64,000 nt of DNA from an uncultured Prevotellaceae bacterium (GCA_900318065.1 ONIY01000006.1:45352-109351); one strand, 5' to 3'; positions 1 through 8,966 are shown, counted from the stretch's first letter. Numbers and translations: made by a program. The notes: generated by a model from the letters alone, not told the origin.

Positions 1-3000
1 GTGGAGGAGAAGAAGCGCGTGAAAGGCGCATGTGTGACCTTCGAGGTGAGCCAGGGCAAGTGGCAGACGAAGCAGTTTGTGGGTACCAGCCTGACCAGTT
101 GGGAGAGCGAGAGCAGCTGGGACGACTTCGGCGGTGGCGGCACGGTGAAGAGCGTGACGCTGAACGGTCAGAAGAAGACCCCCGACGCCCAAGGCAACAT
201 AGACCTGACGGTGGACGAGTTGACGGTGGATGCGAGCCTGGATGCCCAGAGCACGAACCCTGTGGAGAACCGCGCCGTTGCTGGCAAGTTCAACGAGATA
301 GAGAGTGCGACCCTGTTTGACAGCGACGTGGAGGAAGGCGACGACGGCACCCAGACGGTGACGCTGAAGAACAAGAGCGGTGCGGCCATTACCCAGTTCA
401 CGCTGGCAGCCGGCGGTGGCGGTGGCGGCGGCGACACCCAGGCGACGAAGATTGTGCTGGGCGCAAGCGTGAACCAGGGCATCATCAAAGAAGGCGGGAA
501 CTGCGTGCTGACGTGGAGCTATGACCATCAATATACCAGCGGCGATGATGCAGGCCAGACAACAGGGCAGAAGGCAACGGTGGAGATAAGGGTGCTTCGA
601 GGCTCCATCCTTGCCTACAGCGTCACGACGGAAGACGTGAGCAAAGGCACCTACACGCTGGATGTGAGCAAATACCTGCAGGTGGGCACGACCGACATCT
701 ACGTGAAGGCGACGACCACCGACCCGACTACGGGCAAGACACAGACGAAGCAGGCGTATGCGAACGTGAAGGTGGTGAACCTGAGCCTGCAGAGCAGTTA
801 CAGCCTGAGCAGCGGTCTGAGCACCGGCGGCTACGGCTCGACGGAAAGCGCGGTCATCCCCTACACCGTGCAGGGCACCGGCACGAAGGTCGTCACCCTG
901 TATGTGGACGGGAGCCAGTACGAGACTGCGACCGTGACCAGGAGCGGCGCGACTAACGGCAGTTTCACGATACCGATGAGCGGACTGACCATAGGCCGTC
1001 ACACGGTGCAGATGGTGGCCGAGATGGATGCCAGCGCCGACCTGACGCTGAGGAGCGAGAGCATCTACATGGACATCTTCAAGGCCGGCAGCAGTGCCCC
1101 GCTGATCGGCACGAAGCACACGTTCCAGGACGGACGCATCTTCACGACAGACCACCGCACCCCACGTCTGGCAGCCGGACAGTATGAGCAGCTGACCTTC
1201 GAGTATGCCGTGTATGACGCAGGCGTTACCCCTGCCCCGATGAGTGTGTGGCAGAACGGGGAGAAGGTGCAGGACGTGTCGGTTCCCCGTAGCACCCAGA
1301 CCTACGCCAACCGCTTCACGGAGCAGGGCGCACAGACCATGAAACTGGTGAGCGGCGCGACGGAATACCCGTTCTATATCGACGTGAGCAAGAGCAGCAT
1401 CGACGTGGAGGAAGCGACCCTTGACCTGCGGCTGAAGCTGAGCGCCGCCGGCAGGAGCAACGGCGAGAGCGACCCCGTGCACTGGGAGCACGGCGAGGTG
1501 AAGACCACCTTCGAGAACGTGGACTGGCAGACGAGCGGGTGGACCGGCGAGTCGCTGAAGCTGATGAACGGCGCGAAAGCCTACATCGACTTCAAGCCCT
1601 TCACGCAGGATGCCGCCACGACGGGCCGCACGTTTGAGGTGGAACTGAAGGTGAGCAACATCACGGACAAGGAGAGCGACGTGGTGAGTTGCCTGGACGG
1701 AGTGAAGGGCTTCCAGATCACGGCAGACAAGGCCATGATGTACACCGGCTCGACGAAGGAGGTGGAGGACGAGGACGGCAACAAGACCACCCAGCCCGTG
1801 GGCGTTGGCCGCCAGTACGGTCAGGATATGTGGGTGAAGATTGCTTTCGTGATTGGCAAGCGCTCAGAAGGGCGCCTGATGGAACTCTACGTGAACGGTA
1901 CGCGCTGCGCTGCCGACATCTACGGTGACAGCGACAACTTCATGCAGGACACGCCGAAGGGAATCACGCTGGACAGCACGGGTGCAGACGTGGAGGTGCG
2001 GACGGTGCATGTGTATGACCGTGCGCTGAGCGACGACGAGGAAATGGACAACCACATCGTGAACCGCCAGACGCTGGACGAGATGGCCGCCCTGTTTGAA
2101 GAGAACGACGTGCTGGGCGAGGACGGACGGAGCATCGACTTCCAGAAACTGCGTAACAAGGGCAAGGGCATCATGCTCGTGGTGCGCCAGGGCGGACTGG
2201 ACCCTGTGAACGCCGAGAACAACAAGAAGACCGACTTCCTTGCCGACGTGCACCTGTGGCTTCCGGACGGACGGTACATCTACCTGCACAACGTATATAT
2301 CAGAATCCAGGGCACGAGCTCGACGAAATACCCGACGAAGAACTACCGCATCTACTGCGCGAAGGGAGAGAATCCGGAGATGTATATCAACGGCGTGAAG
2401 CAGACGGAACTGAAGATCGCCCTGCGCGTGGGACAGAAGAAAGTGAAGATCCTTTGTGCCAAGGCTGACTACTCAGACTCGTCAATGGCTCAGAACACCG
2501 GCGGCGCGAAGCTGTGGAACAACCTGATGAAGTCGCTGGGGTTCCTGACCCCGCCTCAGCAGGTGGACAGCAACGTGAGGACAGCCGTGGACGGTTTTCC
2601 TATCGACGTGTTCTCGGCAGAGAGCCTGGAGGACACGCCGACCTACTACGGCCAGTACAACCTGAACCACGACAAGAGCGACTGGCAGGCTATCATCGGC
2701 ATGGAAGGCGTGGATGGTTTCACGCCGACAGAACCCATCGCCTTCGAGTTCCTGAACAACACGCAGCCGCTGTGCCTGTTCCAGGGACAGAGCGACCTGG
2801 ACGCGCAGGCGGCAGCGGAGTTTGACAACGCCCTGGAGTTCAACTACCCGGCGAAGACGGGTGGCGAGGATACGAAGTGGGCCAATGCGCCGACGGCGAA
2901 GAAAAACGCCTTCAAGCGTCTGTGGGGCTGGATTAGGGACTGTGTGCCGGCAGGCGCGACACCGAGCGACGTGAGCACGTTTGTCTCGAGCGAGTTCAAA

Positions 3001-6000
3001 ACGGAGGTGAGCCAGTACCTGAACCTGAACTTCCTGCTGTGCTGGTGGCTGTTCACGGATTACTTCGCCAACGTGGACCAGCGGGCGAAGAACATGATAG
3101 CCGCGACGTGGGATGCGCTGGTGTGGTATCTGCTGTATTACGACGGCGACACCCAGATTGGCGACCGCAACGACTCGATGCTGGCATACCTGTACAACGT
3201 GACGCGAGAGACGTGGGACAGCGACAAGAACAAATACGCCTTTGAGGGCCACGACTCGTGGCTGTGGTGCCTGGTTCTCGCCAACTTCAAGGATGAGATC
3301 AAGGCGATGGCCACGACGATGAGAGAGAAACTGACCGAGGAACTGGTGAACCAGATGTTCGACGAGGAGCAGCAGGGGAACTGGTGCGGCAGAGCCTACA
3401 ACAAGAGCGGCGAAATCAAGTACATCAAGCCCCAGACCGAGGGTGTGCAGACGAAGACCGGCATCGTGAAGTACCCGTATATCTACGCCCTGAAGGGTGA
3501 CAAGCAGGCATTCAGGCACTGGTTCATCCAGAACCGCTTCGCCCTGCTCGACGCGAAGTATGAGACGGGCAACTATCTCTCTGACAACATAGACATGTAT
3601 ATGAGCCGCCAGGCGACGGAGGCGGCCAACACCATCGTGGTGAAGGCGAGCGAACTCTACTACTTCGGCTACGGCACGAACAACGCCCCCCACCTGCAGC
3701 CGAGCGAGGAGGCCAAGAAAGGCGGCACGGTGACGCTGGTGTTCAGCAACGCCTTCACGGTGAACGACCCGATAAGAATCTACGGCGCGAGCCGCATTGC
3801 CGAACTGAACATGGAGGGAGCGGCGAACAACCTGACGGGTGACCTGAACCTGAACAAGTGCAAGGTGCTGCGTGTGCTTGACCTGCAGACGAACGGGAGC
3901 GGCAGCACCGGCTGGTGTCTGGTACTGGACCAGTGCCGCCAGTTGACCGACGTGAACCTGTACGGTCAGGCGAGTGCGAAGACCGGCACGCTGAGCAGCA
4001 CGGAACTGGACTTCAGGAACCAGACGCGACTGAAGACGCTGGACGCTCGCGGCGTGAACGTCCAAGCGGTGCTGTTTGCTCAGGGCTGTCCTCTGACGAC
4101 CGCCAAACTGGGCAGCAACATCCAGACGCTGAGACTGGAGTATCTGCCCGACCTGAAGGAGAGCGGACTGACGCTGCAGAACTGGCGGACGGTGAAGACG
4201 CTGCGCTATGCCGGTTGCCCGAACATCAGCTGGCAGTCGATGATCAGCAAGTGCGTGAACGTGGAACGTGTGCGCATCGAGGGCATCAGCGTGGAAGACG
4301 ACGGAACCCTGCTGAACCGCTACAAGAACCTGAAGGGCGTGGACGCGAGCGGCAACGCCGTGGACTACTGCGCCCTTGTGGGCACGGTGCAGCTGACGAG
4401 CTACATGGACGACGAGGACTATGCCGCCATGCAAGCGAGATACCCGGAGCTGACGATCCTGCAGCCCGACTACTCGATGCTGGAGTTTGACGACACGGTG
4501 AGCGACGACGCCAACGTGAGCAACCTGGACAACGGGACGGGCTACAAGTTCGGCACGGACTATGTGGCGAGCGGCCATGTGCTGGCACTGCTGAAGAGGC
4601 GCTACCGCTGCCTGGCGAAGGTGACGAAGAAGCCGACCTCGCGGAACATCACCCATGCAGGCGTGGCGACGACGCAGAACAATGGGGATGGCGAGGCGAC
4701 CATCTATCCGCTCCATGCAGAGAACTCGAACTACTACGCCGATGCCCAGGAACTGAAGAACTGCTCGGCGGCTAAGCTGGACAGCACGGAGGGCGACTGG
4801 ATGATGTATGAGCCCCACCGCTGGTTCAAGGGTGTGAACGACTACCTGAACGGCAAGCACTATGCTTGCTGGAGCAGCAACGAGCGTATGCCGAAGAAGC
4901 CGGACTGCGACATTGTGACCCTGGACGAGATCAAGGATGCCGGTGACTACCGGAATAACTACAAGATCATGAGCGGCAAGGAGACGCTGGCGCAGAGCTA
5001 CACGGCAGACAACAGCTACGCCGTCTGCAGGGTGGGCGTGAGCGGCTACAAGAAAGTGCGCTTCCCAAGTGTGCCAGGCACGAACCTTGTGTGTGCCGTG
5101 TTCACGGACTCAGCTGGTCTCGTAGTGGGCACGGTAGTGGTGAGCACGCTCGGCTCGAAGTTCGTTGCCGGCATGTACCTGATAGCCGACGTTCCGGCAA
5201 ATGCCGTTGCCCTGAACTTCTCGATTCTGAAGACTGCGGAGTTTGACATGGTGGTGCTGAGCAACAGCACGAAGATAGAGGACATGGAACCCGACTGGGT
5301 GGAGGTGGAGCCCTACCTGTGCGCCGTAGTGGGCAGCAGCGTGGTCGGGGACAAACTGAGAGCCTGTATCACCGGCGGCTCGACAGCAGCGAGCATGACG
5401 TGGACTGACTTCCACTTCTACTCTGCCCAAAGAGGTATGCAGCAGATAGACGGCCTGATGCACAACGACATCGCCAACCTGTTCTTTGCCAAGTACGGGC
5501 GGCGAGACAGCCAGATGCAGTGCGGCGCGGGACAAAACTCAAACACCAGAACCACCGGCGGCACTGCGAAGATAGGCATGCAGGACACGGTGAACACGAA
5601 CGGCACGACCGTGGGCGGCGTGGAAGGCAACGGTAAGGCCTTCTACAAGGAGACGAACACGGACGGCGAGACGGTGTTCTACCAGTTGAACAACACGAAC
5701 TGCCTCGGCTACGAGGACATCTACGGCCATAAATATGATATGATGGACTGCGTGGACGTTCCGAACGACAGCGGTAACGGCGGCAAGTGGCGATACCTGA
5801 TGCCTGACGGAACATACCGACGGGTAAAGGGCGTGGAGGCCACCGGCTGGATCAACGGCGTGACACACGGAAAATATATGGACGTGGTGCCAGCAGCCGC
5901 TTCGGGCAGCAGCACGACATACTATTGTGACTACTATTACTACAGTGGTTCCACAGGCCGTGTGGTCTATCGCGGCAACAACCACGCGTATGCGAATGGC

Positions 6001-6135
6001 GGTGTGTCGTGCGCGTATGCGTTTAGCGATGCGTCGAGCTCGCATGCGTATGTCGGGTCGCGTCTGGCCTTCCGCGGCAAAATCGTGGTGGCGGAGAGCG
6101 TGGCCGCGTACAAGGCGGCAGTCGAGGTAGCGTAA
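1..6135 (+). CDS. DGR target: giant phage tail-fibre/adhesin-like protein (5' end may lie outside the window)
   Basis: The frame is open from base 1 and begins with GTG, so the true start may be upstream. Reading the 2,044 residues in order: a Gly-rich linker near 138-145; Ig-like strands to about 490; a LamG-like segment about 494-690 ending in VHVYDRALSDDE; a CotH-kinase-like region about 768-1060 (KADYSDSS, NVDQRAKN, YDGDTQIGDRNDS); leucine-rich-repeat-like stretches about 1265-1480; and a C-terminal domain with AKYGRRDSQMQCGAG and GSRLAFRG, as in C-type-lectin-fold DGR targets. Residues about 1985-2023 are the variable repeat and match a template repeat 3' of the gene. Inferred role: a phage receptor-binding protein whose tip is diversified. 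Domain names other than the lectin/VR call rest on motif reading alone. The GC-rich codon use matches the following phage genes and differs from the AT-rich genes after 10.5 kb. Confidence 0.85.
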   Translation: MEEKKRVKGACVTFEVSQGKWQTKQFVGTSLTSWESESSWDDFGGGGTVKSVTLNGQKKTPDAQGNIDLTVDELTVDASLDAQSTNPVENRAVAGKFNEIESATLFDSDVEEGDDGTQTVTLKNKSGAAITQFTLAAGGGGGGGDTQATKIVLGASVNQGIIKEGGNCVLTWSYDHQYTSGDDAGQTTGQKATVEIRVLRGSILAYSVTTEDVSKGTYTLDVSKYLQVGTTDIYVKATTTDPTTGKTQTKQAYANVKVVNLSLQSSYSLSSGLSTGGYGSTESAVIPYTVQGTGTKVVTLYVDGSQYETATVTRSGATNGSFTIPMSGLTIGRHTVQMVAEMDASADLTLRSESIYMDIFKAGSSAPLIGTKHTFQDGRIFTTDHRTPRLAAGQYEQLTFEYAVYDAGVTPAPMSVWQNGEKVQDVSVPRSTQTYANRFTEQGAQTMKLVSGATEYPFYIDVSKSSIDVEEATLDLRLKLSAAGRSNGESDPVHWEHGEVKTTFENVDWQTSGWTGESLKLMNGAKAYIDFKPFTQDAATTGRTFEVELKVSNITDKESDVVSCLDGVKGFQITADKAMMYTGSTKEVEDEDGNKTTQPVGVGRQYGQDMWVKIAFVIGKRSEGRLMELYVNGTRCAADIYGDSDNFMQDTPKGITLDSTGADVEVRTVHVYDRALSDDEEMDNHIVNRQTLDEMAALFEENDVLGEDGRSIDFQKLRNKGKGIMLVVRQGGLDPVNAENNKKTDFLADVHLWLPDGRYIYLHNVYIRIQGTSSTKYPTKNYRIYCAKGENPEMYINGVKQTELKIALRVGQKKVKILCAKADYSDSSMAQNTGGAKLWNNLMKSLGFLTPPQQVDSNVRTAVDGFPIDVFSAESLEDTPTYYGQYNLNHDKSDWQAIIGMEGVDGFTPTEPIAFEFLNNTQPLCLFQGQSDLDAQAAAEFDNALEFNYPAKTGGEDTKWANAPTAKKNAFKRLWGWIRDCVPAGATPSDVSTFVSSEFKTEVSQYLNLNFLLCWWLFTDYFANVDQRAKNMIAATWDALVWYLLYYDGDTQIGDRNDSMLAYLYNVTRETWDSDKNKYAFEGHDSWLWCLVLANFKDEIKAMATTMREKLTEELVNQMFDEEQQGNWCGRAYNKSGEIKYIKPQTEGVQTKTGIVKYPYIYALKGDKQAFRHWFIQNRFALLDAKYETGNYLSDNIDMYMSRQATEAANTIVVKASELYYFGYGTNNAPHLQPSEEAKKGGTVTLVFSNAFTVNDPIRIYGASRIAELNMEGAANNLTGDLNLNKCKVLRVLDLQTNGSGSTGWCLVLDQCRQLTDVNLYGQASAKTGTLSSTELDFRNQTRLKTLDARGVNVQAVLFAQGCPLTTAKLGSNIQTLRLEYLPDLKESGLTLQNWRTVKTLRYAGCPNISWQSMISKCVNVERVRIEGISVEDDGTLLNRYKNLKGVDASGNAVDYCALVGTVQLTSYMDDEDYAAMQARYPELTILQPDYSMLEFDDTVSDDANVSNLDNGTGYKFGTDYVASGHVLALLKRRYRCLAKVTKKPTSRNITHAGVATTQNNGDGEATIYPLHAENSNYYADAQELKNCSAAKLDSTEGDWMMYEPHRWFKGVNDYLNGKHYACWSSNERMPKKPDCDIVTLDEIKDAGDYRNNYKIMSGKETLAQSYTADNSYAVCRVGVSGYKKVRFPSVPGTNLVCAVFTDSAGLVVGTVVVSTLGSKFVAGMYLIADVPANAVALNFSILKTAEFDMVVLSNSTKIEDMEPDWVEVEPYLCAVVGSSVVGDKLRACITGGSTAASMTWTDFHFYSAQRGMQQIDGLMHNDIANLFFAKYGRRDSQMQCGAGQNSNTRTTGGTAKIGMQDTVNTNGTTVGGVEGNGKAFYKETNTDGETVFYQLNNTNCLGYEDIYGHKYDMMDCVDVPNDSGNGGKWRYLMPDGTYRRVKGVEATGWINGVTHGKYMDVVPAAASGSSTTYYCDYYYYSGSTGRVVYRGNNHAYANGGVSCAYAFSDASSSHAYVGSRLAFRGKIVVAESVAAYKAAVEVA
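5955..6067 (+). repeat. DGR variable repeat (VR)
   Basis: These 113 bases align without gaps to the TR at 6321-6433 (offset 366). There are ten substitutions: positions 5983, 5989, 6011, 6016, 6022, 6023, 6026, 6038, 6043 and 6049. Every one corresponds to an adenine in the TR. They change nine codons (1995, 1997, 2004, 2006, 2008, 2009, 2013, 2015, 2017), giving His, Tyr, Cys, Tyr, Phe, Ser, Ser, His and Tyr where TR encodes Asn (Tyr at 2004). The last 17 bases are identical, GC-rich, and would serve as the initiation site of mutagenic homing. Confidence 0.97.
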
Positions 6136-6240
6136 GCGGAAAAGCGAAAACGGGAGCGAAGCGACAAAGCGTAAAGCGTGATGTCTGAGGTACGAAGACA
6201 TCAAGAAATACGGGCGTAAGCCCGTCGAAGTTGGTGGAAT

Positions 6241-6273
6241 TTTCGGTAGCCTCGCTGAAAATGAGTACCTTTG
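6241..6273 (+). promoter_or_regulatory. Promoter for the TR RNA/reverse transcriptase unit
   Basis: TTTC at 6241, CTCGCTGAA at 6251 and TACCTTTG at 6266-6273 give a match to the Bacteroidales -7 consensus TAnnTTTG, with a -33-like TTTC 21 bases upstream. It sits after the target-gene stop (6135) and before the TR (6321), so it would drive template RNA separately from the target gene. The same three blocks with the same spacing recur before the methylase gene (8912-8944). Confidence 0.7.
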
Positions 6274-6280
6274 CAGTCGG

Positions 6281-6674
6281 AAAGCTGACAATATGCACTT
6301 TTCAGGGTGGAAGCTCCCATAGGCCGTGTGGTCTATCGCGGCAACAACAACGCGAATGCGAATGGCGGTGTGTCGTACGCGAATGCGAATAACGATGCGT
6401 CGAACTCGAATGCGAATGTCGGGTCGCGTCTGGACAACAACCAAAGAAACTGAAATCGGCGTACAGCGACGGGGACGTGTCCCCAGTGCGGTGCCGAGGG
6501 AGCCGAGCCCCACCAACAGCGGCTTAACCTCTATAAAGAGGACATGACACCGCTCATGTGCCGGAAAGGTGAAAAACGGAGTGACGGGTAGAGTTTGGTA
6601 GGTCGGTAACGGCTCGAAGAACTTGGACCCACGGAAGGAAGGCTTCGGCCTTCGCAAACAACAATTTTTGAACT
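6281..6674 (+). ncRNA. DGR template RNA: leader, TR and spacer
   Basis: The span from the predicted transcription start to the reverse transcriptase start has no credible gene. It holds the TR (6321-6433) and a spacer of about 240 bases. A hairpin at 6638-6653 (GAAGGC, loop TTCG, GCCTTC) lies 21 bases before the reverse transcriptase start codon. In characterised DGRs the RNA 3' of TR binds the reverse transcriptase and primes synthesis; that role here is inferred from position. The RNA ends are not visible in the sequence. Confidence 0.7.
6321..6433 (+). repeat. DGR template repeat (TR)
   Basis: This is the donor copy of the VR. In the VR reading frame it carries eleven AAY (Asn) codons, several alternating with Ala (GCG) codons. 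That is typical of DGR templates: adenine-specific mutation of AAY reaches many residues and never creates a stop. Outside the adenines it is identical to VR over 113 bases. The first mismatch upstream is T6320 against C5954. Confidence 0.97.
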
Positions 6675-7979
6675 ATGCGCAGAGAAGGTTACATCATTGA
6701 GGAAATCGTTGAGTACGGCAATATGTCGGACTCCTTCGATACGGTGCTCCGAGGCACGAAGCGGAAACGCTCACGCCAGGGGCGCTGGCTCCTTGCGCAT
6801 AGGGACGAGGTGATACGGGACCTGACGGAGCGTATAGCGTCCGGCACGTTCACCGTGAAGGACTACAGGGAGCGCGAGATCGTGGAAGGCGGCAAGCTGC
6901 GCAAGATACAGGTGCTCTCCATGTATGACCGCATCGGCGTACATGCCGTGATGAATGTCGTGGACAGGCACATGCGCAAGCGCTTTATCCGCACCACCTC
7001 GGCCAGTATCAAGGAACGCGGGATGCACGACCTGCTGGCGTATATCCGGCGCGACCTGGAGGAAGATCCTGACGGAACGCGGTACTGCTACAAGTTCGAC
7101 ATCTCGAAGTTCTACGACAACGTGCAGCCGGACTTTGTGATGTACTGCGTGAAGCGGATTTTCAAGGACAAAAGGCTCATTGCCCTGCTGGACGGCTTTG
7201 TCCGCATGATGCCGTCGGGCATCAGCATCGGGCTGCGTAGTTCGCAGGGGCTGGGCAATCTCTTATTGTCTGTATTTTTAGACCACTATTTGAAGGACAG
7301 GTACGGCGTGCGTCATTTCTACCGCTATTGTGATGACGGCGTGGTACTCGGAAAATCGAAAGCGGAATTGTGGCTCGTGCGTGACGTGGTACACGAACTG
7401 GTGGAGCATATAGACTTGGAGGTGAAAGCCAACGAGCGCGTGTTCCCGGTAAGTGAGGGCATCGACTTCCTGGGCTATGTGATTTACAGTTCCAAGCATG
7501 TGGAACTGCGCAAGCGCATCAAGCAGAAGATGGCCCGCAAGATGCACGAGGTCAGGAGTAGGAAAAGAAGGCGTGAATTGATAGCGAGCTTCTATGGCAT
7601 GGCAAAGCACGCCAATTGTAACATGTTGTTTAATAAATTAACAGGCAAACAGATGAAATCATTCAAGGATTTGAAAGTCGCTTACAAACCGGAGGACGGC
7701 AAGAAGCGCTTCTCTGGTGCGGTGGTAAGCATCAGGGAATTGGTGAACCTGCCCATCGTAGTCAAGGACTTCGAGACAGGCATCAAGACAGAGCAGGGCG
7801 AGGACCGCTGCATCGTGGCCATCGAGCAGAACGGCGAGCCCAAGAAGTTTTTCACCAACAGCGAGGAGATGAAGAATATCCTCGCCCAGATTAGAGAAAT
7901 GCCCGACGGGTTCCCCTTCGAGACCACCATCAAGACGGAGACCTTCGGCAAAGGTAGAACCAAGTACGTTTTCACTTAG
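6675..7979 (+). CDS. DGR reverse transcriptase with extra C-terminal domain
   Basis: A 434-residue reverse transcriptase that copies TR RNA into mutagenised cDNA for VR. Visible motifs: FDISKFYDN (141-149, first catalytic Asp), GLRSSQ (186-191, the GxxxSQ box characteristic of DGR enzymes) and YCDD (218-221, catalytic Asp pair). A thumb-like basic stretch follows (about 280-330). From about 340 to 434 there is an additional domain (SIRELVNLPIVV, ETGIKTEQGE, KKFFTNSEEMK) not needed for a minimal DGR enzyme; it looks beta-rich and may bind nucleic acid, but I cannot name it. No separate Avd gene lies between target, TR and this gene. The next gene starts 5 bases after its stop. Confidence 0.95.
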   Translation: MRREGYIIEEIVEYGNMSDSFDTVLRGTKRKRSRQGRWLLAHRDEVIRDLTERIASGTFTVKDYREREIVEGGKLRKIQVLSMYDRIGVHAVMNVVDRHMRKRFIRTTSASIKERGMHDLLAYIRRDLEEDPDGTRYCYKFDISKFYDNVQPDFVMYCVKRIFKDKRLIALLDGFVRMMPSGISIGLRSSQGLGNLLLSVFLDHYLKDRYGVRHFYRYCDDGVVLGKSKAELWLVRDVVHELVEHIDLEVKANERVFPVSEGIDFLGYVIYSSKHVELRKRIKQKMARKMHEVRSRKRRRELIASFYGMAKHANCNMLFNKLTGKQMKSFKDLKVAYKPEDGKKRFSGAVVSIRELVNLPIVVKDFETGIKTEQGEDRCIVAIEQNGEPKKFFTNSEEMKNILAQIREMPDGFPFETTIKTETFGKGRTKYVFT

Positions 7980-7984
7980 AGACA

Positions 7985-8470
7985 ATGCAAAGGACAGAAG
8001 GAACCGCCGGTGTAAAACTGATTGAATGCGTCAGCCCGGCAAGAAACAAGTGGCGCGTCCGCTGGGACGTGCAGGAACATGAGGACGGATCTGCCGACTA
8101 CATGGAGGCGGAGTTCGCCCACAAGCCGACTGACGAGGAAATCAAGGCCGCTGTCATTGGCTGGTACAATCAGCAGACCGACCAGACCATCCTGTCCGGC
8201 TTCGAGTATGAGGGCGACCCTGTGTGGCTGTCCTCTGAGAACCAGTTCAACTACAAGGCAGCCTACGACCTCGCCGTACAGTCGAATGGTACGACGCTAC
8301 CTGTGAAGTTCAAGTTCGGTACAGACGAGCAGCCGAAGTATCGGGTGTTTGAAAGACTGGAGGAACTGGCTGACTTCTACACGAAGGCCATGCGTTTTAT
8401 CCAGGACACGCTGGATGCTGGATGGCAGAAGAAAGATGCGTTCAACCCGGAAGACTATCGGGATGAATAA
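7985..8470 (+). CDS. Unrecognised 161-residue protein following the DGR reverse transcriptase
   Basis: Begins 5 bases after the reverse transcriptase stop, so it is very likely co-transcribed with it. The protein is acidic and soluble with no signal peptide. It has an N-terminal half rich in Trp/Arg (WRVRWDV), a middle section with SENQFNYKAAYDLA, and a helical C-terminal part (ERLEELADFYTKAMRFIQDTL). I do not recognise a family. The position would suit a DGR accessory factor or a small phage structural or assembly protein. It is not obviously Avd: it is longer and lacks the compact basic four-helix pattern. Confidence 0.7.
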   Translation: MQRTEGTAGVKLIECVSPARNKWRVRWDVQEHEDGSADYMEAEFAHKPTDEEIKAAVIGWYNQQTDQTILSGFEYEGDPVWLSSENQFNYKAAYDLAVQSNGTTLPVKFKFGTDEQPKYRVFERLEELADFYTKAMRFIQDTLDAGWQKKDAFNPEDYRDE

Positions 8471-8640
8471 ACTCTGAAGGAAGCCCTTGGGGGTGGGCAT
8501 AAAAAAGCCCCCAGCCTGTTAATATAGACGCCAATCATTTATTAACAACGCACCCATACAGGAGACAGCTGGGGGCCTATGCCCTTCACTCCCCTGTATG
8601 GGTTTTTATATGCGAAATAAATGATTGGCGGTACAAAGGT
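8471..8640 (+). terminator. Nested inverted repeats: terminator-like structured intergenic region
   Basis: Three inverted repeats share this gap. The outer 15-bp pair is perfect (8529-8543 with 8616-8630). The inner 11-bp pair (8552-8562 with 8593-8603) is followed by TTTTT, as in an intrinsic terminator. A 9-bp pair, GCCCCCAGC at 8507-8515 with its complement at 8568-8576, crosses the outer stem; GGGCAT/ATGCCC (8495-8500, 8579-8584) would extend it. The stems cannot all form as simple nested hairpins, so alternative folds or a pseudoknot are possible. Confidence 0.6.
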
Positions 8641-8656
8641 ATAAAAAAATAATGAA

Positions 8657-8899
8657 ATGACGCTGTTTGAGATATTAAATTTCAATAAAGAGCTTATTGA
8701 CAGGCTTATTTCGGTCGGTTTTAAGCCCGACGACTGCCGTTACGTGGCACTTTACGCAGATTATATGAAGATGCACGGACGTGGCGAGAAAGTGACGTAT
8801 ATCGTGACTCTGCTCTCTGACAAGTACAAGGTGAGCGAGCGCAAGGTGTACAACATCATCAAGAAGTTTGAGACTAACTGCACGGCTGGTGCAGTGTGA
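8657..8899 (+). CDS. Small Mor-like helix-turn-helix regulator
   Basis: An 80-residue protein. Its second half (VALYADYMKMHGRGEKV, then TYIVTLLSDKYKVSERKVYN) resembles the C-terminal helix-turn-helix of the Mor/C phage activator family: a tyrosine-rich linker helix, then a tight HTH with SERKVYNII as recognition helix. Mor proteins activate phage middle or late genes. The conserved promoter just downstream (8912-8944), also found before the TR, could be its target; that is inference. The family call is from motif shape only. Confidence 0.6.
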   Translation: MTLFEILNFNKELIDRLISVGFKPDDCRYVALYADYMKMHGRGEKVTYIVTLLSDKYKVSERKVYNIIKKFETNCTAGAV

Positions 8900-8911
8900 T
8901 TTGGCTTGAAC

Positions 8912-8944
8912 TTTCCCTTGTCTCGCTGAATGACCGTACCTTTG
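8912..8944 (+). promoter_or_regulatory. Promoter of the methylase gene, same module as the TR promoter
   Basis: TTTC at 8912, CTCGCTGAA at 8922-8930 and TACCTTTG at 8937-8944, at the same spacing as 6241-6273. TACCTTTG matches TAnnTTTG. The gene start at 8967 lies 22 bases downstream. The 9-base CTCGCTGAA block is not part of the general promoter and may be an activator site. Confidence 0.7.
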
Positions 8945-8966
8945 CGGTGATAAAATTAGCGAGACA

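Noticed and set aside
2482-4860. 792-residue open frame antisense to the tail-fibre gene
   Set aside because: A mirror of the GC-rich codon pattern of the true gene; no domain, signal or neighbour supports it. The long antisense frames opposite nrdD, the DUF5689 lipoprotein and the prolyl oligopeptidase are rejected for the same reason.
6326-6547. 73-residue open frame running through the TR
   Set aside because: It is a by-product of the TR's lack of stop codons; the region fits a template RNA and the frame has no protein-like pattern.
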